Below are positions 1-9,111 of a stretch of DNA of 64,000 bases, in pieces. This stretch comes from Alloscardovia venturai (GTDB taxonomy: Bacteria; Actinomycetota; Actinomycetes; Actinomycetales; Bifidobacteriaceae). Under the pieces are notes generated by a model, which was not told the DNA's origin, did not search any database, and saw only the letters and a program-made list of their open reading frames with translations. The stretch is from contig NZ_JBHTHQ010000006.1 in the NCBI RefSeq assembly GCF_042676605.1, positions 1 to 64,000 of the forward strand, in the 5' to 3' direction. The position numbers and the translations under genes were made by a program. Each line of letters starts with the position of its first letter. The stretch's first letter is position 1.

Positions 1-133
1 ATGGTTCATCCCAATAAATACAAGGGGTAAACAAGCATAACAGCAACACAAAATGTCCTATAAGCCAAAAGCTGACTACTTAGTTGCGACAAGTAGCCAG
101 CTCACTGTAAGAGACTTAAATTATGTAATTCCC
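1..133. other. left edge, no complete gene
   Basis: No gene can be supported here apart from the terminator at 70-102. Two plus-strand frames stay open from the window edge for 10 to 13 codons, so this could hold the tail of a truncated gene, but there is too little to judge. Confidence 0.4.
70..102 (-). terminator. terminator of the MFS/GH3 operon
   Basis: Hairpin with arms AGCTG+CTACTT and AAGTAG+CAGCT (one internal mismatch) around a 9-nt loop. On the minus strand it is followed by TTTTGGCTTA. It lies about 30 bases beyond the stop of the MFS gene. Confidence 0.65.
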
Positions 134-1405
134 TTACTTTACCTTCTTAATGAAGAGAATCAAGATCCCACCCACGATTGCGAAGCATGCGGAGATTGGG
201 AAGAGACCCTGGTATCCCCACACAGCAATGACAGATGCTGCCACAACTGGACCGACTACCTGACCACCGGTGTTTGCAAGGTTGATAATGCCAAGATCTT
301 TTGCTGCTGTATCTGGATCTGGGAGCACATCCACATTCAGTGCCTGATCTACAGCGTTGAACATACCCATACCAATACCGACGAGAAGTGCGAATGCAAT
401 CATGACGCTTGGATTTGCGCTGAAGAATGGCACAAGAGAACCTGCAGCCACGAAGACAGCACATGCCACGACTGGAAGCTTACGCGAGCCAATGCGATCA
501 GAGACTGGCGCAGCAATCAAGGTCATACCAATCGCGGTAACCATCATGCATAGGTTAATAATCTTGAGGTATCCAGAGGCGCCGTCTGCGGTCTGCTTCA
601 TGTAATCAGTCAAAATGTAAAGCTGCACTCCTGCCACAGTAAACTTTGCTGCAACAATGAGGAACTTTGCTACGAGAGCCAAGTAGTAGTCACGGCAATT
701 CTTGGTTGGGAATGCAAAGTGCTGAGCAAATATCTTCCACGTGAACTCGCCCTTTGGCATGTCAAGGCTGGACTTTTCGCGCATAAGTACAGCTGCAAGA
801 GGACCACCAACCATTGCTGCAATAGCAAGAATGACAATACCACCAGAAACGTTCTTCACGAATGGAGCTGCAACCATCTGGCCACCGTAGATACCTACGG
901 AATAGCCAAGAGCGTAGAAGGACGTAATCATACCACGGTTCTTTGGAGCCACACGGTCAGCGAGAACTGCAATGAGCGGAGCCACAACTGCATTGAGGAA
1001 TAGCTGATACAAGCACCATACTGCCACGAGAACTGGTACAGATGTCACCACGTTCAGCAGAAGCAAAGTCAAACCAGAAAGCACGGCACCGCATACAATC
1101 CATGGCGTACGGCGACCCCAACGGCTACGTGTCAAATCAGACAATGCGCCAAACACAATATTTGCAATTGCCGCCACAATCATTGCTGATGTAGAGAGCA
1201 ACGCCAAAACCGTTGCCTTCTGGTCTCCCACTAGTTGTGCCACGCGAGCTGGGAGCAGGACACCATTGACACCCATATATGGACCCATCCAGAGCAACAC
1301 GCCCAGAATCAGAGCCACGCCTACATTCAGTGGAGCCTTCGACTGCTCGTCGTCGCTCACCGTTCCTTTCCACGCAACAGCAGCTGTTGCAGTTTCATTA
1401 CTCAT
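134..1405 (-). CDS. MFS transporter, glycoside uptake
   Basis: Twelve-segment major facilitator of 423 residues with the cytoplasmic loop motif LSDLTRSRWGRRTPWI near residue 90, as in the sugar-transporting MFS carriers that accompany glycosidases. The ATG overlaps the stop of the upstream GH3 gene by 4 nt (ATGA), and a GGAG lies 8 nt upstream, so the two are translationally coupled. It probably imports the glycoside or oligosaccharide that the intracellular GH3 cleaves. The substrate cannot be read from the sequence. Control is likely through the promoter and operator at 3701-3762. Confidence 0.88.
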   Translation of the reverse strand: MSNETATAAVAWKGTVSDDEQSKAPLNVGVALILGVLLWMGPYMGVNGVLLPARVAQLVGDQKATVLALLSTSAMIVAAIANIVFGALSDLTRSRWGRRTPWIVCGAVLSGLTLLLLNVVTSVPVLVAVWCLYQLFLNAVVAPLIAVLADRVAPKNRGMITSFYALGYSVGIYGGQMVAAPFVKNVSGGIVILAIAAMVGGPLAAVLMREKSSLDMPKGEFTWKIFAQHFAFPTKNCRDYYLALVAKFLIVAAKFTVAGVQLYILTDYMKQTADGASGYLKIINLCMMVTAIGMTLIAAPVSDRIGSRKLPVVACAVFVAAGSLVPFFSANPSVMIAFALLVGIGMGMFNAVDQALNVDVLPDPDTAAKDLGIINLANTGGQVVGPVVAASVIAVWGYQGLFPISACFAIVGGILILFIKKVK

Positions 1406-3603
1406 AATGCTATCTCCATTGATAATGCTTCTTCATCGCCCCAGAATGAAGCAACTTCAAAGCGAACATTTCCGCCACTAACGACGATTTCTCTCTTATC
1501 CACATTCCACGTACCGATGCGACTTAAATCAAGATTGACCGTTGCACCAACCGAAGAATGCGCTGCCACACGTACCGTAGCGAAACCAACGAGCTCACGC
1601 TCGCCAGTGCGCTCACCATCGAGCCGTGTAGCATAAACCTGCACAACCTGAATACCGTCCACATCACTTGTGTTATGTACTGTCACTTGTGCAGTTGCCA
1701 ATGCACTCTCACGATGTGCATCGCGTACAGCAAAATCTTCATATGTAAAGTTGCTATACGAAAGTCCATATCCCAATGGAAAGAGTGCAGTATTCCCATT
1801 CTTTTGAATGAGGCGCTGACCATACCATCGCGTGTACATCACAGCGTGGGCTGCTGAGTCAAACTCAGGGAGATCAGCCTCACTGCGCGCAATAGCGAAT
1901 GGTAGCCTGCCTGATGGGTTTGCATCACCTGCAAGCACGTTAGCCAGCGCATTGCCACCTTCCATACCGGAATACCAGCCAACTAGCGTGACTGCTGGAA
2001 CATCAATCCAGTCATCAACAAGTACCTCACCCGCAGATACCATCACAACAATGGTGCGAGGATTTGCTGCGCTTACTTTCTTGATAAGCTCCACATCTTC
2101 ATCATGGAGACGAACTGATTGGCGATCTCCACCCACAGCATCCGAACCGAATGTAGACTGTCCCGCTTGAATAGAACGATTTACAGCATCAATCATTTTT
2201 TGCTCATCATCGTTCTTCGGAGTTGGAAGCAAAGCCAACATACTTGGATCCATACTTGGCTTCAAATACTCGCCTTCATCATTTGCTGTGTACCCCACCA
2301 CGACTATTGCAATATCAGTATTTGCAGCATTCTCAGCAGCCTCGTCTGCAGCAAGCACAGTAGCATCTGTTACGTTGTTTTTGCCAAACTTTGCGGTAAT
2401 TCCTTCAAGAGCAGTCACTACGTACGGCGCTCGCACATTCGACGAGCCATCGTCGCCAGTGTTCTTGAGAGCAGCAAGTTTACCCGCAACTGTAATAGTT
2501 GTAGTTCCAGCTGAAAGTGGAAGCACATTATTTTTGTTGGTCAGCAAAACCATAGAGCGCTCAGCAACTTCCCGAGCAAGATCTGTATGAGGCTTGCATG
2601 CTGGCTTGATGAATGCAGAATCTTCCTGTTCCAAGCGCTGCGCGTAGTAGCGAAGCTCAGTAGCGATGGTATTGACGCCAACTTTGCGCACATCATCCCA
2701 ATCAAGTTCACCGTTCGCTATTTGCGTTTTGAGATGCTCCGCACGCTGCTGGCGGAATGGCTCTTCAATGTTAAGACCAGCTTTTACAGACTTTGCAGGA
2801 TTGCGCAGTCCCCACACGAAGTCAGAACCGACAATGCCATCAAATCCCCAGTCTTCGCGCAGAACTTGAGTAAGTAGATATTCGTTCTCACCGCAGTACT
2901 CACCATTGACCATGTTGTAAGCGCTCATCACGCCTTCAGCACCGTTATCAATAACTTTCTTGAAGTGAGGCAAATAGTCTTCATGGAGAGTTGCTTCATC
3001 CACGGTAACATTAACTTGGAAACGAGAATTTTCCATTGAGTTGCAGGCAAAATGCTTCACGCATGCCATAGCATATGGCTTGACACCACGTGTAATAGCC
3101 GCTCCCATCTCACCCAAAATAAGTGGATTATCTGAGTATGATTCCTGAGCGCGGCCCCATGCTGGATGACGAGGCAAGTTAATGCAGACACCACCAAAGT
3201 ATGTGCCACCGTTGTAACGCACTTCTTCTCCAATAGCCTTACCAACGCGCTCTTCAAGTGCAGTATCCCACGTGGCTCCGCGAGCCATAGATACAGGGAA
3301 AGTTGTTCCGTGGCCACTCACACAACCGCGCGGACCATCCACAAAGCGAATTCCCGGAATGCCAAGTCTTTCAATCTGTCCCATGATATATGGACGAACG
3401 TTATAGCCCTCACTCAAAATTGCACGACGACCAACCCAGTAGGTTACATCACCGTCGAGAAGCCACAAGCGCTCATCTTCAGTTAGTTGATTGTAGAGCG
3501 TCTGCGCTTCGCTGCCAGAATCTGCGCCAGATTTCACACGCTCTACAGCATTAGCAAATGCTTTGGCGCTCTCGTGAATGGTTTTCTGTCCATCGCGTTC
3601 CAT
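1402..3603 (-). CDS. intracellular beta-glycosidase, GH3
   Basis: Retaining GH3 beta-glucosidase/beta-xylosidase-type enzyme, 733 residues. The N-terminal TIM-barrel domain shows FVDGPRG, the KHFACN substrate motif and the nucleophile Asp in GIVGSDFVWG (about residue 261). The alpha/beta sandwich follows (SMVLLTNKNNVLPL) and then a fibronectin III-like domain. There is no signal peptide, so it is cytosolic. The frame stays open 36 codons further upstream, but I place the start at 3603 because AAAGGGG lies 7 nt before that ATG and the upstream residues overlap the operator. It is coupled to the MFS gene and downstream of a TetR gene. Sugar specificity is not readable. Confidence 0.92.
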   Translation of the reverse strand: MERDGQKTIHESAKAFANAVERVKSGADSGSEAQTLYNQLTEDERLWLLDGDVTYWVGRRAILSEGYNVRPYIMGQIERLGIPGIRFVDGPRGCVSGHGTTFPVSMARGATWDTALEERVGKAIGEEVRYNGGTYFGGVCINLPRHPAWGRAQESYSDNPLILGEMGAAITRGVKPYAMACVKHFACNSMENSRFQVNVTVDEATLHEDYLPHFKKVIDNGAEGVMSAYNMVNGEYCGENEYLLTQVLREDWGFDGIVGSDFVWGLRNPAKSVKAGLNIEEPFRQQRAEHLKTQIANGELDWDDVRKVGVNTIATELRYYAQRLEQEDSAFIKPACKPHTDLAREVAERSMVLLTNKNNVLPLSAGTTTITVAGKLAALKNTGDDGSSNVRAPYVVTALEGITAKFGKNNVTDATVLAADEAAENAANTDIAIVVVGYTANDEGEYLKPSMDPSMLALLPTPKNDDEQKMIDAVNRSIQAGQSTFGSDAVGGDRQSVRLHDEDVELIKKVSAANPRTIVVMVSAGEVLVDDWIDVPAVTLVGWYSGMEGGNALANVLAGDANPSGRLPFAIARSEADLPEFDSAAHAVMYTRWYGQRLIQKNGNTALFPLGYGLSYSNFTYEDFAVRDAHRESALATAQVTVHNTSDVDGIQVVQVYATRLDGERTGERELVGFATVRVAAHSSVGATVNLDLSRIGTWNVDKREIVVSGGNVRFEVASFWGDEEALSMEIAL

Positions 3604-3700
3604 TGCAAACCCCTTTGTGCGCTGGTACGTTTTAAGTGTTTTAGTCTTATTTGTCTGCATTGCTCGCTGTATCCGTTTGGTTCTACAGTCAGCAATATTC

Positions 3701-3724
3701 TTAATTAACAACGTAGTTAATTAA
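3701..3724. promoter_or_regulatory. perfect 9-bp dyad, likely TetR operator
   Basis: TTAATTAAC, six spacer bases, GTTAATTAA. It begins 10 bases downstream of the -10 hexamer on the minus strand, so it covers the start of transcription. That is where a repressor would block the GH3/MFS operon. The adjacent TetR-family gene is the obvious candidate ligand (inference). Confidence 0.7.
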
Positions 3725-3733
3725 GTAATTATC

Positions 3734-3762
3734 ATAATAGATACATTTAATTTACTTGTCAA
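3734..3762 (-). promoter_or_regulatory. sigma-70 promoter of GH3/MFS operon
   Basis: TTGACA (3757-3762), 17 bases, TATTAT (3734-3739) on the minus strand. This is close to consensus, which fits an operon that has to be held off by a repressor. Confidence 0.85.
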
Positions 3763-3792
3763 TAAATTAGGTACAAAACACCGATGCTAGGA

Positions 3793-4491
3793 CTACTTCT
3801 TTTTCTTCCACAAATGCTGCGCATGGTATTCCCACTGCTCCACTACGTTTACAGTGTCTGGGTTGCGCAGCCAACGAATCTGCAAACCATCCATAAGAGC
3901 CAACGCAGCCAACGCTTCCGCACGAGGATCCTCAAAACCGCTATTGCTCGCAGCATGTTCGAAGAGAGAGACTACACGGTCTTCACGCTTGTTGAAATAC
4001 TCATGAGCTGGATGATCCGCAGAGAGCGACTCGGCTTGCAAAATCGTGTAGAGCTGCACCATGCGTGGCTGAGAAAAATTGATATATACAAAGGAACTTG
4101 CGAAATCATACAGACCAATTTTGTTCCGCCCACCACGAATTTCATCCACACTCACTTCTAGATGGTCTGCAACCTGACGAATATCCATATCATCGCGATA
4201 TTCCAACACAGCAATGAGTAGCGCGGTTTTGCTCTTGAAATGATAGACAACTGCTGGCTCACTCAAACCGAGCTCGTCTGCAACCTCGCGAATGGAAAAA
4301 CCCCAGTATCCTTTGCGTGAGATAACCGCCGTGGCTGCGTGAATAATTTGCATGCGGCGAACACTTGGTTTGAGACGTGTTTGTTGTTGAGTAGAGGAAG
4401 AGGCAGAGCTTGGGGAGGAGCATACCGGGCTCAACGAGCGCACAGATTCCGTCCACTTTGTCTTCTTTTGAGACTCTTCAGAATCAGCCAC
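3793..4491 (-). CDS. TetR-family transcriptional repressor
   Basis: 232 residues. After a low-complexity Ser/Gln-rich N-terminal tail of about 45 residues comes a TetR helix-turn-helix: IIHAATAVISRKGYWGFSIR followed by EVADELGLSEPAVVYHFKSK. The helical ligand-binding domain follows. The start is GTG with AGAGG 8 nt upstream. It is encoded just upstream of, and in the same direction as, the GH3/MFS operon, whose promoter carries a perfect dyad over the transcription start, so it probably represses that operon in response to a glycoside or sugar. The ligand is unknown. Confidence 0.85.
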   Translation of the reverse strand: MADSEESQKKTKWTESVRSLSPVCSSPSSASSSTQQQTRLKPSVRRMQIIHAATAVISRKGYWGFSIREVADELGLSEPAVVYHFKSKTALLIAVLEYRDDMDIRQVADHLEVSVDEIRGGRNKIGLYDFASSFVYINFSQPRMVQLYTILQAESLSADHPAHEYFNKREDRVVSLFEHAASNSGFEDPRAEALAALALMDGLQIRWLRNPDTVNVVEQWEYHAQHLWKKKK

Positions 4492-4585
4492 CCGAACACC
4501 TCTTATACATTTCCACGGTTGAGATTAGATATATTCACTATAGCGAGGCTAGGGAATTTACAAGGCTCGGAGACAAAATCATACA

Positions 4586-4614
4586 TTGACTTGTAATATT
4601 CTTCATGTTAGAAT
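4586..4614 (+). promoter_or_regulatory. promoter of DUF3800 gene
   Basis: TTGACT (4586-4591), 17 bases, TAGAAT (4609-4614), with TG one base before the -10 (extended -10). Transcription should start near 4621, which leaves a leader of about 80 nt before the ATG at 4702. Confidence 0.8.
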
Positions 4615-4620
4615 TACTTA

Positions 4621-4701
4621 AATCTGGGCTGGTTGTAAAACCCTGGTCCACCCTTCGGCGGGGACTTTTTCCCCGCCACTTTTATGCCAAGGAGTCGCTC
4701 A
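4621..4701 (+). ncRNA. structured 5' leader, candidate DUF3800-type RNA motif
   Basis: The predicted leader begins at the transcription start. It holds a small hairpin GGTT-GTAA-AACC (4631-4642, GNRA-like loop) and a strong GC-rich hairpin, GGCGGGG-7nt-CCCCGCC (4657-4677), followed by ACTTTT, the AAGGAG ribosome-binding site and the start codon. Known background: several conserved RNA structures named DUF3800 motifs have been described upstream of DUF3800 genes by comparative genomics. Whether this leader belongs to one of those classes was not tested. Confidence 0.5.
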
Positions 4702-5406
4702 ATGTCAGAGCTGGGCGTATTTATTGATGAGTCAGGCGATTTCGGACCTTATAAAACGCATGCACCTTTATACATAATTACTCTAGTTTTCCATGAACAA
4801 ACACGGGTTGATATTTCAAAACAAATTGAACATTTGAAAACTCGTTTGGTTGAACAAGGTTTGTCCGAAAATCATGCAGTTCATTCAGCTCCTCTCATAC
4901 GAAAAGAAGGCGACTACGTAACATTTAATCTTGTTCAGAGACGAAAAATATTCAAAGTACTCTTTGACTTCATGCGATTATCAGATATCTCTTATAAATC
5001 ATTCATTTTTCATAAAAAAGAACTTCCAAATCACGATGCCTTGGTCAGTAGAATATCACGTAATATCGGTCATTTTCTGAGGGAAAATCTTGATTACTTG
5101 ATGTCTTTTGACAAAATAATTGTGTACTCTGATAACGGTCAGAAAGAAATTACCAATCTAGTAAATACACTTTTCAATGCTTATCTTGAAGCAGAAGTAA
5201 GGAAAGTATCACCATCGGATTACAGCCTTTTCCAAGCAGCAGATATGTTTTGTACACTTGCTCTTTTAGAAGAAAAACTATCTTCGAATTCACTGAGCAA
5301 ATCCGAGAGCACATTCTTTGAAAAAGAAAGTAAGCTAAGGAAGAACTATTTAAAGCCTGCACGAGTAAAACTTTTTAAATCTTCTCAGCAATTTAGAAGA
5401 TTCTGA
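4702..5406 (+). CDS. DUF3800 domain protein
   Basis: 234 residues. The N-terminal VFIDESGDFG and the later motif SDYSLFQAADMFC are the hallmarks of DUF3800, a family with an RNase H-like fold suggested by these acidic motifs and no settled function, often found in defence or mobile contexts. I start at 4702, where AAGGAG lies 7 nt upstream. An ATG at 4684 lacks a ribosome-binding site and abuts the hairpin. Lower GC and more AAA/AAT-rich codons than its neighbours suggest horizontal transfer. It stands alone, between a TetR gene on the other strand and a decayed TipA-like gene. Confidence 0.8.
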   Translation: MSELGVFIDESGDFGPYKTHAPLYIITLVFHEQTRVDISKQIEHLKTRLVEQGLSENHAVHSAPLIRKEGDYVTFNLVQRRKIFKVLFDFMRLSDISYKSFIFHKKELPNHDALVSRISRNIGHFLRENLDYLMSFDKIIVYSDNGQKEITNLVNTLFNAYLEAEVRKVSPSDYSLFQAADMFCTLALLEEKLSSNSLSKSESTFFEKESKLRKNYLKPARVKLFKSSQQFRRF

Positions 5407-5469
5407 TGGAGCAATTATATTGGTATTCCTCATTCTAGTAATTCTTCCCCAACCACGGCACTCCGGAAG

Positions 5470-5500
5470 TTGACCCTCACGTTACGTCACCCCTGAGAAT
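5470..5500 (+). promoter_or_regulatory. MerR-type promoter of the tipA-like pseudogene
   Basis: TTGACC (5470-5475) and GAGAAT (5495-5500) are separated by 19 bases. A 19-20 bp spacer is typical of MerR-family promoters, whose regulator untwists the DNA. Confidence 0.4.
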
Positions 5501-5506
5501 ACAAAT

Positions 5507-6290
5507 ATGACAAATCACAACGATGCAACAGACACAGATGCAACCGCAGATGATGTATCACGATTAGTGAAGTGTCGCAGCTTGTACATGTGAGTGTACG
5601 CACACTGCGTTATTGGGAAGAATATGGGGTTATCAACTCTCCTGAACACACGTGACCAAAACTATCGCTTGTATGACAGCAACGACATCTGCCAATTGCA
5701 ACAGGTACTCATTTACCGTACAACCGGAATGTCATTGAGCGATATCAAAACCATCATGAACTCTGGCGAAAATGCGGTCGAACTCCTCAAGCATCAATGT
5801 GATGTGCTCATACAGAAGCAGACTCAGCTTTCCACAATGATGGATGCTGTAGAAAACTATTGGGAGATAGCATGGGTGACGCAAAGCTCACAGTCAAGGA
5901 AATTGCAAGTATTTTCAACGAGGGCGATTTGCCTCAGTGGCAAGAAGATGCGCAGAATCAGTGGGGCGATACGAAGGAATGGACTACGAGCGCCGACCAT
6001 ATCGTCAACGCCACGAAAGAAGATATGACTGCTATGGAGCAGGACATGGATGAGTTCGAAGCACGCTTGAAACAGACTATGTGCTCTGGCATAACTACCG
6101 GGAGCGATGAGGCAAATGCTCTCGCCGAGAAACATCGCACGCTCATCAGCCGTGCTTTCCCGTGAGCCTCGAGCAGCAGGTGCTCATCGCTCGCACATAT
6201 ATCGACAACGACAATTTCACACGTCACTATGACTCACGTGCAGAAGGTCTCACGCAGTGGCTCAAGGGAATTATTGAGGCGAATGCCTAG
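5507..6290 (+). pseudogene. decayed MerR/TipAS-type regulator
   Basis: Remnant of a TipA-like regulator (MerR DNA-binding domain plus TipAS multidrug-binding domain). Pieces in different frames are collinear with the family: ISEVSQLVHVSVRTLRYWEE (HTH), YRLYDSNDICQLQQVLIYRT (dimer wing), a coiled coil to about 5850, DEFEARLKQTM and YIDNDNFTRHYDSR near the end. At least three or four frame changes occur (near 5560, 5650, 5860 and 6163). An intact homologue would sense thiopeptides or similar cyclic compounds. Repeated damage in one gene argues for true decay rather than one sequencing error. Confidence 0.75.
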
Positions 6291-6354
6291 GCTCAGGGTG
6301 TGTATATTGACCACGTTAAGTGGAAGTAAACGTGGCTAAGATAACCTCAAAAGT

Positions 6355-6397
6355 AAAAATGGTTGCCTTCCCTGATAGCAAGAGGACAACCATTTTA
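6355..6397. terminator. bidirectional terminator
   Basis: AAAATGGTTG and CAACCATTTT form a perfect 10-bp stem between the convergent tipA-like remnant and the GH2 gene, with A-run and T-run on the flanks. Confidence 0.75.
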
Positions 6398-6431
6398 CGT
6401 TCAGGACTTTGTTTGACTTCCTCGACTTAAT

Positions 6432-9038
6432 TTAGAGCTTTGCTGAAGTCTCTCGACCTTTTTCGTCGCGCACAGTTAAGCACACAGCTCTGGTTTCAGC
6501 AGTGCCCACTTCAACCATGCCAGTTCCAGCCGCATCATCGTTCACTTCCACGACCGCAAGTCTCCCCCGCTTGTCAGAGAACTTCACCGTCGCAGGCTTA
6601 CCATCAGTTACTTCCACGACCGCAAGAGTACGACCATAGTAGGTATCGGACGTAGTGCCCACGTATGCGTACTCATTGTACGGAGCTGCAGAACCAAAAC
6701 CGAGTAAGCGCGCGCCTTCACCTTCTACAGTTGCAGTAATTTCAGAACGCTCCAAAGGCTTAACTATACCGCTCTCATCGGTGTAGTCCACGTTAATGAA
6801 CTTCACAGACTTACCCTCGTGAGTGCGAACGCCGCTCTCAGATCCGCGCTCATCCACAGAAGCAGTCAAAACAGTCTCTCCTTCAGAAGACTTCAATGCG
6901 AAGCGGCCGAGTTCCTTACCGGATGCATCGTAGGACACAGCTTCTACAGCGCCCGGCTTCCATACAGTATCAAAACGAGCCACGCAGTTGCCGCTCATTT
7001 TCTTGCGCTCTACTTCCTTACCATTGACCAACAAAGCTACCTGAGCCGCACGTGCGTAAACTTCCACGCGAGCGGGCTTACCCTCGCAGCCTTCCCACGC
7101 CCACGACACCACAGCATTGCTCATCTTCCACGCACTTGGGGAGTGCTTATCCTTGGTGTGGTTGACAGGAACAACTGCAAGGTATGGACCCCTATCCGGC
7201 GTACCATCCGCCTTCGGAGCCTCCAATGCCACGCGCGTGTAGAGCGCTTCACCGAGTGGATTTCCAATCAAATCCACACGACCAGATCCAGCAGTCAGCC
7301 AGCCGCAGCGCTGGTCACGAGGTGCATAATCCTCATATTCCCAGCCGCCCACACCGGTCTCGCCCAAGTAATCCATACCAGCCCAGACGAAGTCACCCAC
7401 GAGTCGAGGCTCACGCTTGGCAAGTTCGCGGAACTTATACGCATCAGAGCAGAAGGTTTCTGAGCCCAGAATCAAACGGTGCGGATACTTCTTCAAATCA
7501 TGCTTGTAACGATTGATGCCGTAGTTATATCCGGCAATGTCCATTGCGGCGAATGCATCCTTGGTTACCCAGTCGCACGGAGGCATACTCGCGCCAATCT
7601 TCATGAAGTCAGCGCCCATAATTCCTGCCATCTGGTTAAAGAACTCAGAACCGGTCGCTTCATGTTTTACCGCTTCACCTTCACCAGCTGCCTTGCGCTT
7701 CTCAGCCGCTTCGGCTTCCTTTGCAGCCTTTTCATCGGAGTACTGTCCGAAGCCAATCTTGTTGAGGAAATTGAAGAAGATATTGATGCCGCAGGTCACT
7801 GGACGAGTGTTATCCAAAGAGTGCAGGAAGTTAGTGAGCTCCTGAGTGAGTTTGATGCCCCTCTCCTGTGCAGTTTCTGCTACTTCATTGCCCGTGGAAT
7901 ACAATACAACGCTAGGGTGATTGCGGTCTTTCATCACCATGTCATAAAGATCTGTCTTCCACCACTCGTCGAAGTAATCGACGTAATCATGCTGAGTCTT
8001 GTGAATATACCAATGGTCGATATATTCATCCATGACGAGCACACCCTGATGGTCGCACGCTTCAAGCAAAGCCTTGGAAATAGGGTTATGCGCAGAACGG
8101 ATTGCATTGTAACCTGTATCTTTCAAAAGTCGTACGCGACGCTCTTCCGCTTCTGCGAAAGTAGCGGCACCAAGCACACCATTATCGTGATGAATGCACG
8201 CACCCTGAATAATTACGCGTTTGCCGTTGAGCAAGAAACCCTTGTCCCCCCACTCGAGAGTACGAATACCAAATGTAGTACTGAACTCATCGCGAGCACC
8301 ATTTTCACTCTCATAGGAAACGGTTAGAGTGTACAGATGAGGAGTATCGAGATCCCACAGCTGCGAGTTTGGAATGTCAATGAATTTAGCACCGCTCGCA
8401 CCCTTGGAATCAGCCTCAAGAGTGATAGTTTCACGCACATCCGTGCCATTCACAGCCACCGTTGCCACGCCTGCAGCAGTAGCATCTACGCTCACTTCGA
8501 TGCGAGACATACCACCCTGAACAGCATCCACCGTGCGTACAAAAACAGGATTCTGACTCAAGCGCTCTTTATCAGACGCGGCAGTCCACACCTTGACCGG
8601 ACGGTAAATACCCGCGCCGGAGTACCAGCGAGAATTTGGCTGATCATTGTTGCGCGCAATTACCTTGAGCACATTGTCATCACTGCGCACAAGCTTTGAA
8701 GACAAATCGACGTAGAAGTTCGTGTAGCCATAAGGACGAAAGGCAAGCTTTTCGCTATTCAGCCAGACTTCCGCATTATGGTAGACACCTTCAAATTCAA
8801 GCTCGACGTGACTTCCATCAGAAGGAGCAAGCTCAGTGCCATTGAAGCGCTTCACATACTCATAGTCAGCACCCTCAAACCAGCTTCCGTTCGTTCCCGA
8901 AGATGCGAGTTCGCTGCGTTGTTCGTACAGCATAGCGTCATGCGGAAGTTCTACTGGCGCAAATTCACCATCAGTCTTGTCGAGTTCACCATTGATACGG
9001 CGAAAAGCCCAACCGGCGTTGAAATCTACAGCTTGCAT
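6432..9038 (-). CDS. beta-galactosidase, GH2
   Basis: 868-residue GH2 enzyme: jelly-roll sugar-binding domain, Ig-like domain, TIM barrel, then C-terminal beta domains. The acid/base Glu is in STGNEVAE (about residue 385) and the nucleophile Glu is in LILGSETF (about residue 527). HWYIHKTQHDYVDYFDEWWK sits in the barrel. No signal peptide, so cytosolic. Start chosen at 9038 with AGGAG 6 nt upstream; the upstream in-frame codons lack a site. It is monocistronic, ending at the terminator at 6355-6397. Beta-galactosidase is the commonest activity in this subfamily; beta-glucuronidase or a related activity is possible. Confidence 0.88.
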   Translation of the reverse strand: MQAVDFNAGWAFRRINGELDKTDGEFAPVELPHDAMLYEQRSELASSGTNGSWFEGADYEYVKRFNGTELAPSDGSHVELEFEGVYHNAEVWLNSEKLAFRPYGYTNFYVDLSSKLVRSDDNVLKVIARNNDQPNSRWYSGAGIYRPVKVWTAASDKERLSQNPVFVRTVDAVQGGMSRIEVSVDATAAGVATVAVNGTDVRETITLEADSKGASGAKFIDIPNSQLWDLDTPHLYTLTVSYESENGARDEFSTTFGIRTLEWGDKGFLLNGKRVIIQGACIHHDNGVLGAATFAEAEERRVRLLKDTGYNAIRSAHNPISKALLEACDHQGVLVMDEYIDHWYIHKTQHDYVDYFDEWWKTDLYDMVMKDRNHPSVVLYSTGNEVAETAQERGIKLTQELTNFLHSLDNTRPVTCGINIFFNFLNKIGFGQYSDEKAAKEAEAAEKRKAAGEGEAVKHEATGSEFFNQMAGIMGADFMKIGASMPPCDWVTKDAFAAMDIAGYNYGINRYKHDLKKYPHRLILGSETFCSDAYKFRELAKREPRLVGDFVWAGMDYLGETGVGGWEYEDYAPRDQRCGWLTAGSGRVDLIGNPLGEALYTRVALEAPKADGTPDRGPYLAVVPVNHTKDKHSPSAWKMSNAVVSWAWEGCEGKPARVEVYARAAQVALLVNGKEVERKKMSGNCVARFDTVWKPGAVEAVSYDASGKELGRFALKSSEGETVLTASVDERGSESGVRTHEGKSVKFINVDYTDESGIVKPLERSEITATVEGEGARLLGFGSAAPYNEYAYVGTTSDTYYGRTLAVVEVTDGKPATVKFSDKRGRLAVVEVNDDAAGTGMVEVGTAETRAVCLTVRDEKGRETSAKL

Positions 9039-9095
9039 CTTTGCTCCTGTGTAATTCGAATTATTTTCAAGCAAAATCTACGCTTCATGGTGTGT

Positions 9096-9111
9096 AGTTT
9101 CACGTGAAACT
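9096..9111. promoter_or_regulatory. 16-bp palindrome matching the parS core
   Basis: AGTTTCACGTGAAACT is a perfect 16-bp palindrome. Its inner 14 bases equal the core of the widely conserved ParB-binding parS consensus (TGTTTCACGTGAAACA); only the outermost pair differs. It also lies just upstream of the GH2 gene, directly after an AT-rich -10-like stretch (TTATAC on the minus strand), so a repressor operator is the alternative. Confidence 0.5.

Noticed and set aside
53..553. A 166-codon open frame rich in Cys, His and Trp
   Set aside because: Antisense to the MFS gene; no translation signals.
5407..6300. A mobile element flanking the DUF3800 gene and the broken tipA-like gene
   Set aside because: No transposase remnants, terminal inverted repeats or target duplications could be seen.
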